Shown: positions 6,831 through 16,731 of the stretch, piece by piece | Layout of the letters: every line of letters starts with the position of its first letter | Position numbering within the stretch: the stretch's first letter is position 1 | Source of the DNA: Trinickia mobilis | GTDB lineage: Bacteria > Pseudomonadota > Gammaproteobacteria > Burkholderiales > Burkholderiaceae | Direction: 5' to 3' | Length of the DNA stretch: 36,329 nucleotides | NCBI RefSeq assembly: GCF_017315705.1 | Contig: NZ_JAFLRF010000050.1 | Span: 1 to 36,329 of the forward strand | Made by a program: the position numbers and the translations under genes | The notes under the pieces: model-generated | What the model was told of the DNA's origin: nothing | Database searches by the model: none | Seen by the model: only the letters and a program-made list of their open reading frames with translations

Positions 6831-9800
6831 GGCAACGCTCCCAGCGTATTGGCACCCGGCACTGTTGTCTGTGCGGGAGCCAACGGCGCGAGCGGCTGCA
6901 GCAATCCGAACAGCGTCGCCGAGTTGCTTCCTCCCAGCGCAAGCGGGTAAGGCTGCCCTGTGAACACGGCAGGCCTCACGAACTCCACCGCGCCGATGTC
7001 GAAGCCACCCAGCTGCGGCCTCATCGTGCCGAAGATGTCCCGATTCGGCGCGCCTGCCGCGGTGGCCTTGCCGATTGCCGGCGAGGTCGCCGCCTTGATC
7101 GTGTAGTTGCCGAGCAGCACGTTCAGTTGCGTGCCCGTGCTCGCCTCGTTGAACAGCGAGAGCGGACCATACGACATGTTGATCCAGTTGTTGCCTTCGT
7201 CCGGAGTCGCCGACGGCAGCAGGCTGAACAACGGATTCGGCAGCACCGTGTCGGCAATGCCCGGGGGCACCGTGATGCCGATGCCACCCGCCTCCGGCGG
7301 CACGCGCGCACCGTTGCAGTACTGATGCACGACACCCGGATTCGATCCGCTGTTGTGCGCGTTCGGATAGTCGCCGGCGTCGGTCAGGATCGAGTACTGC
7401 GGGCTCATCGTCAGGCCAGACCCATGGTTGCCGGGCCCGGTATCGTCGAACGCACCGATGTCCCAGTAGACCGCCTTCGGATCGCAATAACCCGTGGCTT
7501 GGCCAGCCTGATTCAGCGCCGGATTCAGCGTGACCACGTTTTGCAGCCCCGCGATGCCCGGGTCCAGTCCTCCCACTGTGATGTAGAACGTGCGGTTCTG
7601 CCAGAACAGGTCGTTGGTGAGCACCGGGTTCGAGATCGTCGTGCAGCCCGAGTGACCCGTTGGACACGTTACGTTCGGGTTGGTGAATGCCGCCACCAGG
7701 TTCTGCGAATGGCGCGTGGTCTCGAGTCCGGCCGGCTCGTACGTCGACGTCGTGGTCGGCTGGCACGTCGTTTCCGAACCCGAGGTCGTGCAGTTCGGCG
7801 GCCCGATGTTGGCCTGGCTCGCAGCGGCTGTGTTGAACAGCACGCCGGCCGAAGCCGTCGAGTCGTTGGAGACGACCGTGTTGTTGATGAAGTTCACGGC
7901 CACCGCATCCTGCAGCGACACGCCACCGCCAGCCCAGCCTGCCACGTTGTTCGCGATGATGTTATTGGTCACCTTCACCACGTACCACGTGGCACTGTTG
8001 TTCGGACTGCGTTGCACGTCGGTACCGTTGACGCTCTGCAGCCGCAGGCCGCCGCCCTTGCCGCTTTCCGCCGTGTTGCCGACGATCAGGTTGCCGTCGA
8101 TCGTGATGCCCGGGCCCACGCCGTCCGAAAGCTGCGGCGCGCAGTCGACGTCCGTGGTCGCGTTCTCGCAGAAGGTGCCGTCAGGCGGCACGCCCTGAAC
8201 GATCAGCCCACCGCCGTACGTCGGCAGCGTCGGGTTGTTGCTCTGATTGAACAGGATCCAGTTGTGCGACAGGTCGCCGTTGTAGCTGAAGCCGAAGTGC
8301 GCGACACCGCCGCCGTCACCGCTGCTGATATTGCCGCATACCCAGTTGTAGTTGAATTTGTAGTAGTCCGCGCCCGAGCAGAACGTCACCCCTCCGGCCG
8401 ACGACGGCGTGGTCGAATTGATCTCGTCGCCATACGCAGCGTTCGACGTGACCGCGTTGTTATGCACGTTCACGTAAGTGTTGTACAGGAACGGCATCTG
8501 GGTCACGCCATCCGACGCGATGGTGCCGTCGGGCACTTCGACCTGGCCCACGATGATGCCGCCCGAGAGCGTTCCCGCGTTGGCGAAGACACGGTTGTTC
8601 GACACTTCCGTGTAGTGGTTCCAGCCATGCAGGTAGATCCCGCCGCCGCCTTGCGAGCTGTTCGTGAACGTCATGCCGTCGATGCGCGACGGGTTGCACA
8701 GGAAGTTGCTCGGATAGTTGGTGCAATCCGGCGGATTCGGCTGGGTCAGGGTCGGGCCCGTAAGCGGCGTGCAGATGCCGTTCGCGACGCAGTTCTGGTC
8801 CTGTGTCAGCACACCGCCCACCACCACGTCCTTCACGCCCTTGCCGAGCACGGTAATCGCCGCGCCTTCGTACGCGCCCATCAGCGTCGGCTCGATCAGC
8901 GTCTCCGCCAGGTTGCCGTTGAGGTTGAAATCCCAGCCGGAGGTCGGCTCGAACGGTATCCCGTCGATCTTGCGCTGCATCGAGGCCGAGCAACTGTACA
9001 CGCCGGTCGGATCGTACGGATTGCTCGCCGAGATCAGCCCGCCGTTCAGCGCATCGCCGAACAGGCACCCTATCTGCCTGCGCCACGGGTCGAGCTTGCC
9101 CGACGGATGCGGGTTCGCGTCGATCGTCACGGCCGTCGCACCCACCCCTTGGAGCCGCAGCGGCTTCCACATGACCAGCATCTCCTTGTAGACACCAGGA
9201 CCGACGATGATCATGTCGCCCGGCGTCGCCTTGTCGATCGCGGTCTGGATCGCATTGCCGGTGCTGTTCTCGCCGCTCACGTAGGTGGGCGTCTTCCCGC
9301 CGACCGTGACGGTGACCGCATCGATCGAGCGCTTGCCGTTGGCCGCCGTGATGACGAGCTCGCCGCATTGGGCGGGCATCGTCACGCCGCGCTGTTGGAT
9401 CTTGCAGGCCGGCAGACCCGGTACGGTCACCGTGATCTTGTTGTTGTTCCAGTTTTTCACCGTCGCCCGGATGCCCGCGATCGTCACGGTACCCATTTGC
9501 TGGCCGAAGCCGTAGTTGCGTGTGATGAACTTCTGGTTGAACGGCGCCGTGGTGGCACTCGGACCTGTGTACGCGTTGTTCGGCACCTGCTGCGTGCCGA
9601 CCGACGTGATCGTCAGCGTCCTCCCGGGCGTGCTGACCCACGGGCCCTCGCCGGCGTTGGTGCCGGGGATGTTGTCGCCGGTCACCGCCGAAATCGCCGG
9701 TGTGCCGTCCGGGTAGGCGCAGTCGACCTGGTTATACCCTTCCGCGAAGGCCGAGACCGGCACCACCGGCGTATCCATGTACTGTGTCTGTCCGGGCATG

Positions 9801-12800
9801 AACGGAATCTCGTAGCAGAACTGGCTGTATGCCGGGTTGAAGAGCGGGTCCTGGATGGTCTGGCCCGGATGCTTCGGATCAGGCAGGTACGGATCGTTCA
9901 TGCAAGCGACCATCATCGTCGGCGCGTAGCCCGTCGGGTTCGGCGGATTGACTTGCCAGGTCGAGTAGGTCAGCCCGTTGAAGATGCCCCACTGGTCCGA
10001 ATAGGTGCGCGAGATTTCGTTGCCCGCGAAGTCCTTGAACGACACCGGCACGTTCGGCACCGCGAACTTCTCGCCGAACTGCGGCGAATACGGGTCGAAC
10101 TCCGACGAGAAGTCGTCCAGCATGAAGCCGGTGTAGTGCGCGGTGACGTGCGTCGAGCTGAAGATCCAGAACTTCGCCTGCACCGCGCTCTGGTCGGTGA
10201 GCTCCACCTCCTTGCGGTCGCACAGATGCCGCGATGCCCCCGCGAACGGCGAGACTTCCTGCGAGCCCGGGAACAGGCTGATGTAGTCCGGCACGATCCG
10301 CAGATCGCCAACACACGGCCAGAAGCGTTCGATGTCGCCGGTGTCGCCTTCGGCGTGCGGGCCGGAGCCGAGATTCGAGGTCATATTCTGCGCGTTGTTC
10401 CGGTTGTAAGTGGAGTTCATCGCCGCCTGGTCGGGCAGGATGAAAACGTCGCCGATCCCGCCGAACTGCTGCGTGACCGGTGCGATGTAGTTGTCGCCGA
10501 TCAGGATGTTCTTGTCCTCCTCCTTCACCAGTTCGTAGCCGGGCGGCACGATGATCTCGACCACGTACTTCCCGGCTGGCAGCATCTGCGTGCCGTCCTT
10601 CGAGGGGTTCGGCTGGCAGATCGTGCAATTGGTGGCGGTCGGCAGGCCGGTATGCGGGTCGCGGCCCGTCACGCTCGGGAACTGGTACATGCCGTCGAAC
10701 GGCGCCGGCTGCACCTGGTTGAACACGTGCATCCCGTCATAGCACTTGAACTGCGAATTGTTGGGCAGCGCACGCTGCTGCGGATCGAGCCACATCTTGG
10801 TGTTCTGCAGCGTGAAGAAGTACGGATCGCTGGTGCTCTGGCCCGGACAGTTCATGTTCGGGATGCCGTCCGAACGGAAGCCCTGTGACCAGTCGTCCCA
10901 GCTCGCGGTCTTCGTCGTGTCGACGAGCTTCAGGCTCGTGGAACCGTCCGCCGCGACGCCTTCCTGATACAGGTTGACCGTGACGTTCGGCACGTCGGGG
11001 GTCCACTTCGTGTGCACCAGCAACATGGGATCGTCGAACGGGCGCGTCGAGGCATAGACGACTTCGCCCCTGATGCCGCCGTTCTCATTCGCCGCGTAGG
11101 GCGTCTTGCCGAACTCGATGAACGAGCTCTGGCCCGAGAAGCCCTGCCAGCCCATCGTGGTCACCCACGGCGGATCGACCCGGCCGGTCGAAGGATTCGA
11201 GCCCGAGCGGTCGCTGCAGTCCGCGTCGTTGCAGTACACCGCGCCCGGCACCCGCAGGTTCGTGGGCAGATGGACCGATTCCAGCGTGTTGGCGAAGTTC
11301 GCGGCAATGGTCGACGTGCCGCCGCCCGGCGTGCCGTCAGGCGGACCGCCCGCGTCGTAGACGACGTGCACGCCCGTCTGCTTGAAGCGGGTCAGGTCGG
11401 TATCGACGACGTACCAGTTGAACAACGGGAACTCCTCGTTGAACGACGCATAGCCGTTCGCGTCCGTGACGTTGAAATCCGAATAGCTGCCGTCGCGGAA
11501 ACGGATGTTGGTCGGCAGCAGCGCGAGACCGGGCTTGCTCGGATCGCCCACGCCGTTGCCGTTCGTGTCGAGGAATGTCCGCGTATAGAGATTCGTCTGC
11601 CACTGAAGCACCGCAATATCTCCGGCGTCCGTTATCTGGCCGCCCCCGAGCGTCTGGGCCGATGCGAGCCCGTCCATGATCTGGTCGTTCCACTGGTCGA
11701 ACACCGTGATGCGGGTAATGCCGGGAGGCAGGCCCGTGAAGCTGAACGTGCCGTCCGCGTTGCACTTGGTGAACGCGTAGTCTTCGCCGTCCGGATCGCC
11801 CACGCTCACGTAGCACTGCGTGAAGCTCAACGGCTTGCGCGACTGGCTGCCGTACAGGTTCTCATTGGGCGGACGGCTGTAGTGCAGGTTCGTCACCCGG
11901 CCCTTGAGCCCGTTGTTGCAGGTCTCGGTGGCGCACAGCAAAGGCAGCCGCGCGTTGATGATCTTCGGGTTGGCGAAGCCGATCGACACGTGGAAGCCCG
12001 CCGGTCCGAACTCCTGGAAGTACGCCGGGCCGCCGATCTTGATGAACGAGTCGTGAGCCTTCTCTCCGTCCAGCGTGTTCGTCTGCAGCCATTCCTCGCC
12101 TCGTGCGATCCGGTCGGCCGCCGGCGTCGCAATAATGCCGTATCGGCCCGGCATCAGGTTGGCGACCACCGCCTGGCCGACGAGCGGCGACAGCGTCTTG
12201 CCGTCCGACTCGTATTTCGGGCAGGTCGGGATCATGCCGACAAGGCCGTCGGCGGATGTCGAAATCGGGCACGCGTTGAGACCGGTGACCGGATCGACCG
12301 TGCCTTGCAGCGAATTGGACAGCGGCATGTTGAACATGTCGTAGGTCATCTGCCCGGTCGGTTGGCCGCTGCCGCCGGCGTCGTCCCACAGCTTGATCTC
12401 GAAGCCGCCGAGACCCGGCTCGCGGGCCGAGCCGAAGGTATCGGTGCCGCCGCTCACGTCCACTTCGCCGTTGAGCGGCGCATCGTCCTCGAACACGAAC
12501 ACCGAAACCTTCGCAGTCGGGAACGGCGACTCCTCCAGCAACACGTTGACTGAGTTCTGTCCGGGCGCGATCGGCGCGCCTCCCATGCCGTTGCCGCACT
12601 TGCCCGTGCCCGGCGCGAAGTTCGCGACGGTCGGACAGTCTTGGGCGATGGAGAACTGCCGCTGCGGGCCGGTGGGGTTGCTCGGATCGACCGGCTGCGG
12701 ATTGCCGCCGCCGTTCGTGAACGAGTTGTAGGCGTTGCCCGGCAAGATCGAGATGTAATAGTGCTTGGTCGGATCGAGCGCCACCTGCGACGGATCCACC

Positions 12801-15013
12801 GGCACCTGTTGCGCCGCGGTTGTCCGGCAGACGCCGTTGCCGACATCGCACACCGCCGGCTTGTGGGTCTGGCTGACCGGATCGTAGACCGTCTGGCCCG
12901 ATTCGCATGCGGCGGCGCCGACACAGCCCGCCGCCACCACCGGCATGTAGCTCGTGTGGAAGTTCGCGCCGAGACTCGGCACCGGCAAGGGCGGACACGT
13001 CTTCGGACGCGTGGCCGAGTTCACCTGGCAGGCGGGATCGATCTGGAACGTACGGTCTTCCTCGATGATCCAGCGGTAGTCGCTGATCTTCACCGGCGTG
13101 TTGCCCGGTTGCGTGCTGGGCGCATCCAGCACGTTGACGACGAGTCCGCTGCCGCCCTTGAATGTCACCGTCACGGTCGCCGCCTTGCTCGCCGTGTTCT
13201 GCGCATTCACCGCCTGGTACTGGAACGTCACGTTGGCGTTCGCACTACTGCCGACCGGCGCCGTCGTCGGCGTCGCCGTGAACGAGCCGTCGGGGTTCAG
13301 CGTAACCGAGCCGCCCGTCGGGGTGCCGACCAGCGTCGCGGTGAGCTGCAGTCCAGCCGGATCGCTGGCGTACGCGAGCACACCAGGCTCGCTGATCTGC
13401 AGACGCGATGCGATGTTGCTCGTATAGGCGGCGTTGCCGGCCGTGGGCGGCCCGGACAGACACCCGTTGCCCGACGTGCACGCCGTGAGCATCACCGTCG
13501 CGAAGACGCTCGTGTTGCCGTTCGCCTGGTACTGGAAGCTGTCGGCTGTCGTGCCGGCATTGGGCGTGTAGACGAACGTGCCGTCCGGGTTCAGCGTGAG
13601 CGCGCCGCCCGTCGGCGCTGTCTTCAGTTGCACGCCGTAGACGTTGACGTCGTTCGCCATCACGCCTCTCGCCGGGTCGGACACGGTCAGCGTCTTGCCG
13701 GGAACGAAGTAATACGTGGAACCGGCGGCCGAGGCGTTCGCCACGGCGGCCGCCGCGGCCGCGGTGGCGCTGTTGACGCTGATGTAGCCCTGCATGCCGC
13801 CGTCGCGCGCGTTGTTCGTCGACAGGCTCAGTTCGCGATCGAACACCGGCAGCGCGGAAGCGCTTGCCGGCGGCAGGTTGACCAGCGCGTCGTACGTCTT
13901 GCCGGCCGCCATGAACACTTCCGACTGAATCCGCGGATTGCCGGGCAGCACGTTGCCGTCCTCGGCTATCAACGCGAAGCCGGAAACCGGCGAGGTGCCC
14001 GTTTGCGCGCCGATCACCGCCGGCACGTGCATGCGCAGACCCGCGTTGACAAAGCGCAGCATCACCGGCCCGGTGGTCGCGGCGCTCGTGGCGGCGAACG
14101 TCGAAGCGCCCGGATTGGTGCGGTCGAACGAGATGCCGTTGATCAGGTAGTAACGCGGATCGTAGTTCACCGTGGGCGGATAGCAGGTGCCGAACGTCGT
14201 TGACTTCGAATCGCCGCAGCCGCCCGGCTGCCCGGACCAGGCTTGGGTTTCGCTAAAGCCCGGGGTCGCGACTGCGGCGGCGACCGCGGCGTTCTGCACC
14301 GGATCGATTTCGCTCAGCACGAGCGGCACGTCAGTGTCGTAGCTGATGTTCGGATACGCCTGCGCGGGCGTCGTGCCGTTGGCCGGCGTTCTTACCACCA
14401 GTACGCCATAAAGGCCCATCGGCCCCTGGATCGACGGATGCGTGCCCGACTCGATCAGATAGGTGCCAGGGTTCAGGTTGTTCCACGTGAGCGCGGTGGT
14501 GCTCCCATGCGCCACTTCAGTGGCGAACGACTGCACGCGGGGCGCTTGCGCCGGCGGCGTGAAGGTCGCGCCGCCAGGCGCGGCGCCGGCGATCGGCCAC
14601 GTGGTCGCGGTCTGCGTCGGGTGTGTCGGGCTCGGCATGCTCGTCGCCGTCGTGCCCAGGCCGCCGCCCAGCTGACCGACGACGACGAGCGAGGTCGGCA
14701 CGGAGCCCGGCAAGCTGTTGGTGAGATTGATCGTGAGCTGCCCTGGCGGCACCGTGATCACCACGGGCGACCAGTTCGCTCCAGCCCCGGGGTTCGCGGC
14801 CGCGCACGCGGCGGGCGCGGCTGCCGCCGACGAGCAGGTGTAGCCCCACATCGGCACGGACTGCCCGTCAGGCAGCACGGCGGTGGTGGCCTTCGCCGTC
14901 AGACTGACGGCAGCCTGGGCGAATGCCGTCCCGCTCGCGGTCAGCAAAACGGAAGCCGTAATTCCGGCCTTAAGCATCCCTAACAGGTTTGCATTGAGTG
15001 TGGTGGATCTCAT
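6827..15013 (-). CDS. Giant secreted protein: ligand-less cupredoxin pair, Ig/SdrD-like repeats, beta-helix
   Basis: A 2728-residue exported protein (signal peptide about 1-33, ending AFAQA; GGGGAG ribosome site). Residues about 36-430 are a two-cupredoxin unit paralogous to the neighbouring oxidase subunit: LPDGQSVPMWGYTC matches QPDGNSVYSWGYGC, and the YLINGISFD and IAEDGNVL segments match too. The copper-binding HPFHEHGNH segment is replaced by LRMHVPAVIG. Then come two bacterial Ig/cadherin-like repeats (about 440-620, each with GG-LTLNPDGTF-type strands), a long run of SdrD/carboxypeptidase-regulatory-like domains (about 640-1790, e.g. RTFLDTNGNGVGDPSKPG), an IPT/TIG-like domain (about 1795-1905) and a pectin-lyase-like right-handed beta-helix (about 1905-2680) that opens with AIDKATPGDMIIVGPGVYK and closes with GGFDIGAVEF. 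It reads as a surface or extracellular scaffold. It lies 17 bases after the oxidase subunit gene. No RTX or sortase signal is seen, so the export route is unclear. Confidence 0.82.
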   Translation of the reverse strand: MRSTTLNANLLGMLKAGITASVLLTASGTAFAQAAVSLTAKATTAVLPDGQSVPMWGYTCSSAAAAPAACAAANPGAGANWSPVVITVPPGQLTINLTNSLPGSVPTSLVVVGQLGGGLGTTATSMPSPTHPTQTATTWPIAGAAPGGATFTPPAQAPRVQSFATEVAHGSTTALTWNNLNPGTYLIESGTHPSIQGPMGLYGVLVVRTPANGTTPAQAYPNISYDTDVPLVLSEIDPVQNAAVAAAVATPGFSETQAWSGQPGGCGDSKSTTFGTCYPPTVNYDPRYYLINGISFDRTNPGASTFAATSAATTGPVMLRFVNAGLRMHVPAVIGAQTGTSPVSGFALIAEDGNVLPGNPRIQSEVFMAAGKTYDALVNLPPASASALPVFDRELSLSTNNARDGGMQGYISVNSATAAAAAAVANASAAGSTYYFVPGKTLTVSDPARGVMANDVNVYGVQLKTAPTGGALTLNPDGTFVYTPNAGTTADSFQYQANGNTSVFATVMLTACTSGNGCLSGPPTAGNAAYTSNIASRLQISEPGVLAYASDPAGLQLTATLVGTPTGGSVTLNPDGSFTATPTTAPVGSSANANVTFQYQAVNAQNTASKAATVTVTFKGGSGLVVNVLDAPSTQPGNTPVKISDYRWIIEEDRTFQIDPACQVNSATRPKTCPPLPVPSLGANFHTSYMPVVAAGCVGAAACESGQTVYDPVSQTHKPAVCDVGNGVCRTTAAQQVPVDPSQVALDPTKHYYISILPGNAYNSFTNGGGNPQPVDPSNPTGPQRQFSIAQDCPTVANFAPGTGKCGNGMGGAPIAPGQNSVNVLLEESPFPTAKVSVFVFEDDAPLNGEVDVSGGTDTFGSAREPGLGGFEIKLWDDAGGSGQPTGQMTYDMFNMPLSNSLQGTVDPVTGLNACPISTSADGLVGMIPTCPKYESDGKTLSPLVGQAVVANLMPGRYGIIATPAADRIARGEEWLQTNTLDGEKAHDSFIKIGGPAYFQEFGPAGFHVSIGFANPKIINARLPLLCATETCNNGLKGRVTNLHYSRPPNENLYGSQSRKPLSFTQCYVSVGDPDGEDYAFTKCNADGTFSFTGLPPGITRITVFDQWNDQIMDGLASAQTLGGGQITDAGDIAVLQWQTNLYTRTFLDTNGNGVGDPSKPGLALLPTNIRFRDGSYSDFNVTDANGYASFNEEFPLFNWYVVDTDLTRFKQTGVHVVYDAGGPPDGTPGGGTSTIAANFANTLESVHLPTNLRVPGAVYCNDADCSDRSGSNPSTGRVDPPWVTTMGWQGFSGQSSFIEFGKTPYAANENGGIRGEVVYASTRPFDDPMLLVHTKWTPDVPNVTVNLYQEGVAADGSTSLKLVDTTKTASWDDWSQGFRSDGIPNMNCPGQSTSDPYFFTLQNTKMWLDPQQRALPNNSQFKCYDGMHVFNQVQPAPFDGMYQFPSVTGRDPHTGLPTATNCTICQPNPSKDGTQMLPAGKYVVEIIVPPGYELVKEEDKNILIGDNYIAPVTQQFGGIGDVFILPDQAAMNSTYNRNNAQNMTSNLGSGPHAEGDTGDIERFWPCVGDLRIVPDYISLFPGSQEVSPFAGASRHLCDRKEVELTDQSAVQAKFWIFSSTHVTAHYTGFMLDDFSSEFDPYSPQFGEKFAVPNVPVSFKDFAGNEISRTYSDQWGIFNGLTYSTWQVNPPNPTGYAPTMMVACMNDPYLPDPKHPGQTIQDPLFNPAYSQFCYEIPFMPGQTQYMDTPVVPVSAFAEGYNQVDCAYPDGTPAISAVTGDNIPGTNAGEGPWVSTPGRTLTITSVGTQQVPNNAYTGPSATTAPFNQKFITRNYGFGQQMGTVTIAGIRATVKNWNNNKITVTVPGLPACKIQQRGVTMPAQCGELVITAANGKRSIDAVTVTVGGKTPTYVSGENSTGNAIQTAIDKATPGDMIIVGPGVYKEMLVMWKPLRLQGVGATAVTIDANPHPSGKLDPWRRQIGCLFGDALNGGLISASNPYDPTGVYSCSASMQRKIDGIPFEPTSGWDFNLNGNLAETLIEPTLMGAYEGAAITVLGKGVKDVVVGGVLTQDQNCVANGICTPLTGPTLTQPNPPDCTNYPSNFLCNPSRIDGMTFTNSSQGGGGIYLHGWNHYTEVSNNRVFANAGTLSGGIIVGQVEVPDGTIASDGVTQMPFLYNTYVNVHNNAVTSNAAYGDEINSTTPSSAGGVTFCSGADYYKFNYNWVCGNISSGDGGGVAHFGFSYNGDLSHNWILFNQSNNPTLPTYGGGLIVQGVPPDGTFCENATTDVDCAPQLSDGVGPGITIDGNLIVGNTAESGKGGGLRLQSVNGTDVQRSPNNSATWYVVKVTNNIIANNVAGWAGGGVSLQDAVAVNFINNTVVSNDSTASAGVLFNTAAASQANIGPPNCTTSGSETTCQPTTTSTYEPAGLETTRHSQNLVAAFTNPNVTCPTGHSGCTTISNPVLTNDLFWQNRTFYITVGGLDPGIAGLQNVVTLNPALNQAGQATGYCDPKAVYWDIGAFDDTGPGNHGSGLTMSPQYSILTDAGDYPNAHNSGSNPGVVHQYCNGARVPPEAGGIGITVPPGIADTVLPNPLFSLLPSATPDEGNNWINMSYGPLSLFNEASTGTQLNVLLGNYTIKAATSPAIGKATAAGAPNRDIFGTMRPQLGGFDIGAVEFVRPAVFTGQPYPLALGGSNSATLFGLLQPLAPLAPAQTTVPGANTLGALP

Positions 15014-15030
15014 TGCGTTTCTCCCCGCCT

Positions 15031-16647
15031 CTAGTTCGATTCGTCGATCAGGAACACTTGCGGATCAACGAGCATCATCATCATCATTCCGCCAGGGAAG
15101 ATGTTGTTCGTGGTGATCTCGCGCTCGTTGTGCGAGTGCCACATGAACGCAAAGCCTGCCTCCGTTTGCGGCGGATTCACCGTCGTGCCGCTTGGCGGCG
15201 TCGTGCCCGTGGGCGAGGTTGCGCGGATGGTCGCATCCGGTCCGAGATAAGGGCTGCCGCCGTACCAGAAGCCGTTGGTCAGCACGTGCGAGTCCGGCAA
15301 CGTGACCGGGCCGCCGCTGCCGACCTTGCCGAACGGATGCGTTTCGAGCGCCTTGTTGTGATCCGCGCACCACTCGTAGTAGTTCGGCGCGGTCGGATCG
15401 GCCGTGTAGTAGCCGTTTGCATCCGGGATGCAGACGCTGCCGTCGCCGGGGTAATGCCCATACACGTCCCAGTTCAGGCCCTTGCCTGTCCAGTAGAAGA
15501 TGCCGTCCATCGCAAGACCCGGCGTCGTGGTGGTCGTGAACAGCAGCGGGCCGGCGACCTTGGTCGCGTCCGTCTTCGCGAGCAGCATGTTGCCGTCGCG
15601 CGCGAGCACGCGTACGTGATTGCCGTGCTCATGGAACGGATGCTGCCAGCGGCCCGTGCCGATGATCCGCAGCAGCACCAGCTCGCCGGGGTGCATGTGC
15701 GGGTTGCCGTTGTACGGCTGGTTCGGATACTGCGCCGCGTAGTTCGGGTCCATGTCGTCGGGCATCGAGCGGCCGTTCACCATGAAGTACGCCGGGTGAT
15801 AGGGCTCCGTCTCGACGGTCATGCAGCCGGTGGGCTGGGTGCACGCGTTGCCGGCCTGCTGCTCCGCCTGGGCATGAATGCGCGGATCCATTTCGGAGAA
15901 CTGGAACAGATACTCGCGGTCGTAGCACGCTGCGCTGTGGTTGTAGGCCGCAGCGGCGTTTCGGAAGTCGGGCTGGCCGTCCAGCAGCTTGCGCGTTCCC
16001 TGGATCGGGTTGCAGCCGGTCGGCACGGCGAGCGTGCCGGGCGCCGAGGTCGGCAACACGATGATCGCGCCGAAGAGCCCCATCTCGATCTGCAGATCGC
16101 CCTGCGTGCCGCTGTAGTAGGCGTGCGTGCCGGGTGCGGCGGCGACGAAGCTGTAGGTGACCGTGACGGTATGGGACGCCTCGCGCGTGAGCAGCCCCTG
16201 CACGCCGGTTGGCGTGCCGGAGCAGAGCTTCGTCGTCGGATCGATGGTGCCCGTGCAGACGTCGAACCCGGGAAAGAGAATCGACGTGTTGCCCGCTGCC
16301 GCCGGCAGATTGTCGGTGAGTGTCACCGTGATGATGTCGCCCTGGTTGACGATCAGCGTCGGGCCGGGAATCTGCATGGTCGGACAGTTCGCTCCGGCAA
16401 TGTTGGGCGGCGAAAATCCGGCCGGCGCGGTATTGCAGCCGTAGCCCCACGAATAGACGCTATTGCCGTCCGGCTGGGAGACGCGGCTCACCGCGGCCTG
16501 CAGATCGAAATGCGTGCCCGTGATGCCCGGCGCGGCGGCATGCACTTGCACGCAGAAGAGCGCCGCGAGCGCCGCCACGCCGAACCGCGCAAGCCGCCCG
16601 AGGCACGCGAGCGTCGCGATCCATGTTTGGTGAATGTTGTGTCCCAC
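15031..16647 (-). CDS. Multicopper oxidase-like subunit with His motifs but no type 1 Cys
   Basis: A 538-residue exported protein; GTG start at 16647, supported by AGGAG eight bases upstream (the longer in-frame ATG at 16701 has no such site). Two cupredoxin domains: the first (about 45-200) has lost the usual HWHG and HSH ligands (it reads ILFPGFD and HAYYSGTQ). The second has HPFHEHGNH at 336-344 and WHSHNERE at 503-510. In ordinary multicopper oxidases the second motif is HCHxxxH; here Ser505 replaces the type 1 copper Cys and the later His is missing. The His residues needed for half of a trinuclear copper site are kept. Five methionines follow (521-525). The complementary half is in the adjacent upstream gene, so a shared active site is plausible. 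The family is clear; the reaction is unknown. Confidence 0.8.
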   Translation of the reverse strand: MGHNIHQTWIATLACLGRLARFGVAALAALFCVQVHAAAPGITGTHFDLQAAVSRVSQPDGNSVYSWGYGCNTAPAGFSPPNIAGANCPTMQIPGPTLIVNQGDIITVTLTDNLPAAAGNTSILFPGFDVCTGTIDPTTKLCSGTPTGVQGLLTREASHTVTVTYSFVAAAPGTHAYYSGTQGDLQIEMGLFGAIIVLPTSAPGTLAVPTGCNPIQGTRKLLDGQPDFRNAAAAYNHSAACYDREYLFQFSEMDPRIHAQAEQQAGNACTQPTGCMTVETEPYHPAYFMVNGRSMPDDMDPNYAAQYPNQPYNGNPHMHPGELVLLRIIGTGRWQHPFHEHGNHVRVLARDGNMLLAKTDATKVAGPLLFTTTTTPGLAMDGIFYWTGKGLNWDVYGHYPGDGSVCIPDANGYYTADPTAPNYYEWCADHNKALETHPFGKVGSGGPVTLPDSHVLTNGFWYGGSPYLGPDATIRATSPTGTTPPSGTTVNPPQTEAGFAFMWHSHNEREITTNNIFPGGMMMMMLVDPQVFLIDESN

Positions 16648-16680
16648 GGCTCTTCTCCTAAATGCAGGACTTCCTGGCCG

Positions 16681-16706
16681 GGTCCATGGCGGAGCAGCCA
16701 TGGACC
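16681..16706 (-). other. Intercistronic hairpin between the two oxidase subunit genes
   Basis: A perfect 10-bp inverted repeat, GGTCCATGGC (16681-16690) and GCCATGGACC (16697-16706), with a 6-base loop, in the 84-bp gap. No U-run follows on the minus strand, so a role in mRNA stability or processing is more likely than termination. Confidence 0.7.
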
Positions 16707-16731
16707 GCGTTTGTGAAGGGCAAGAGGCGTC

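Noticed and set aside
10600-10640. CTICQ in the giant protein as a heme or metal motif
   Set aside because: It is CxxC without the following His, so it is not a heme c site; one such pair in 2728 residues is not informative.
7127-10888. A 1253-codon open frame on the plus strand opposite the giant gene
   Set aside because: It is Arg/His/Val-rich with no signal, motif or ribosome site. High-GC genes commonly leave such open antisense frames, and the minus-strand frame has clear domains.
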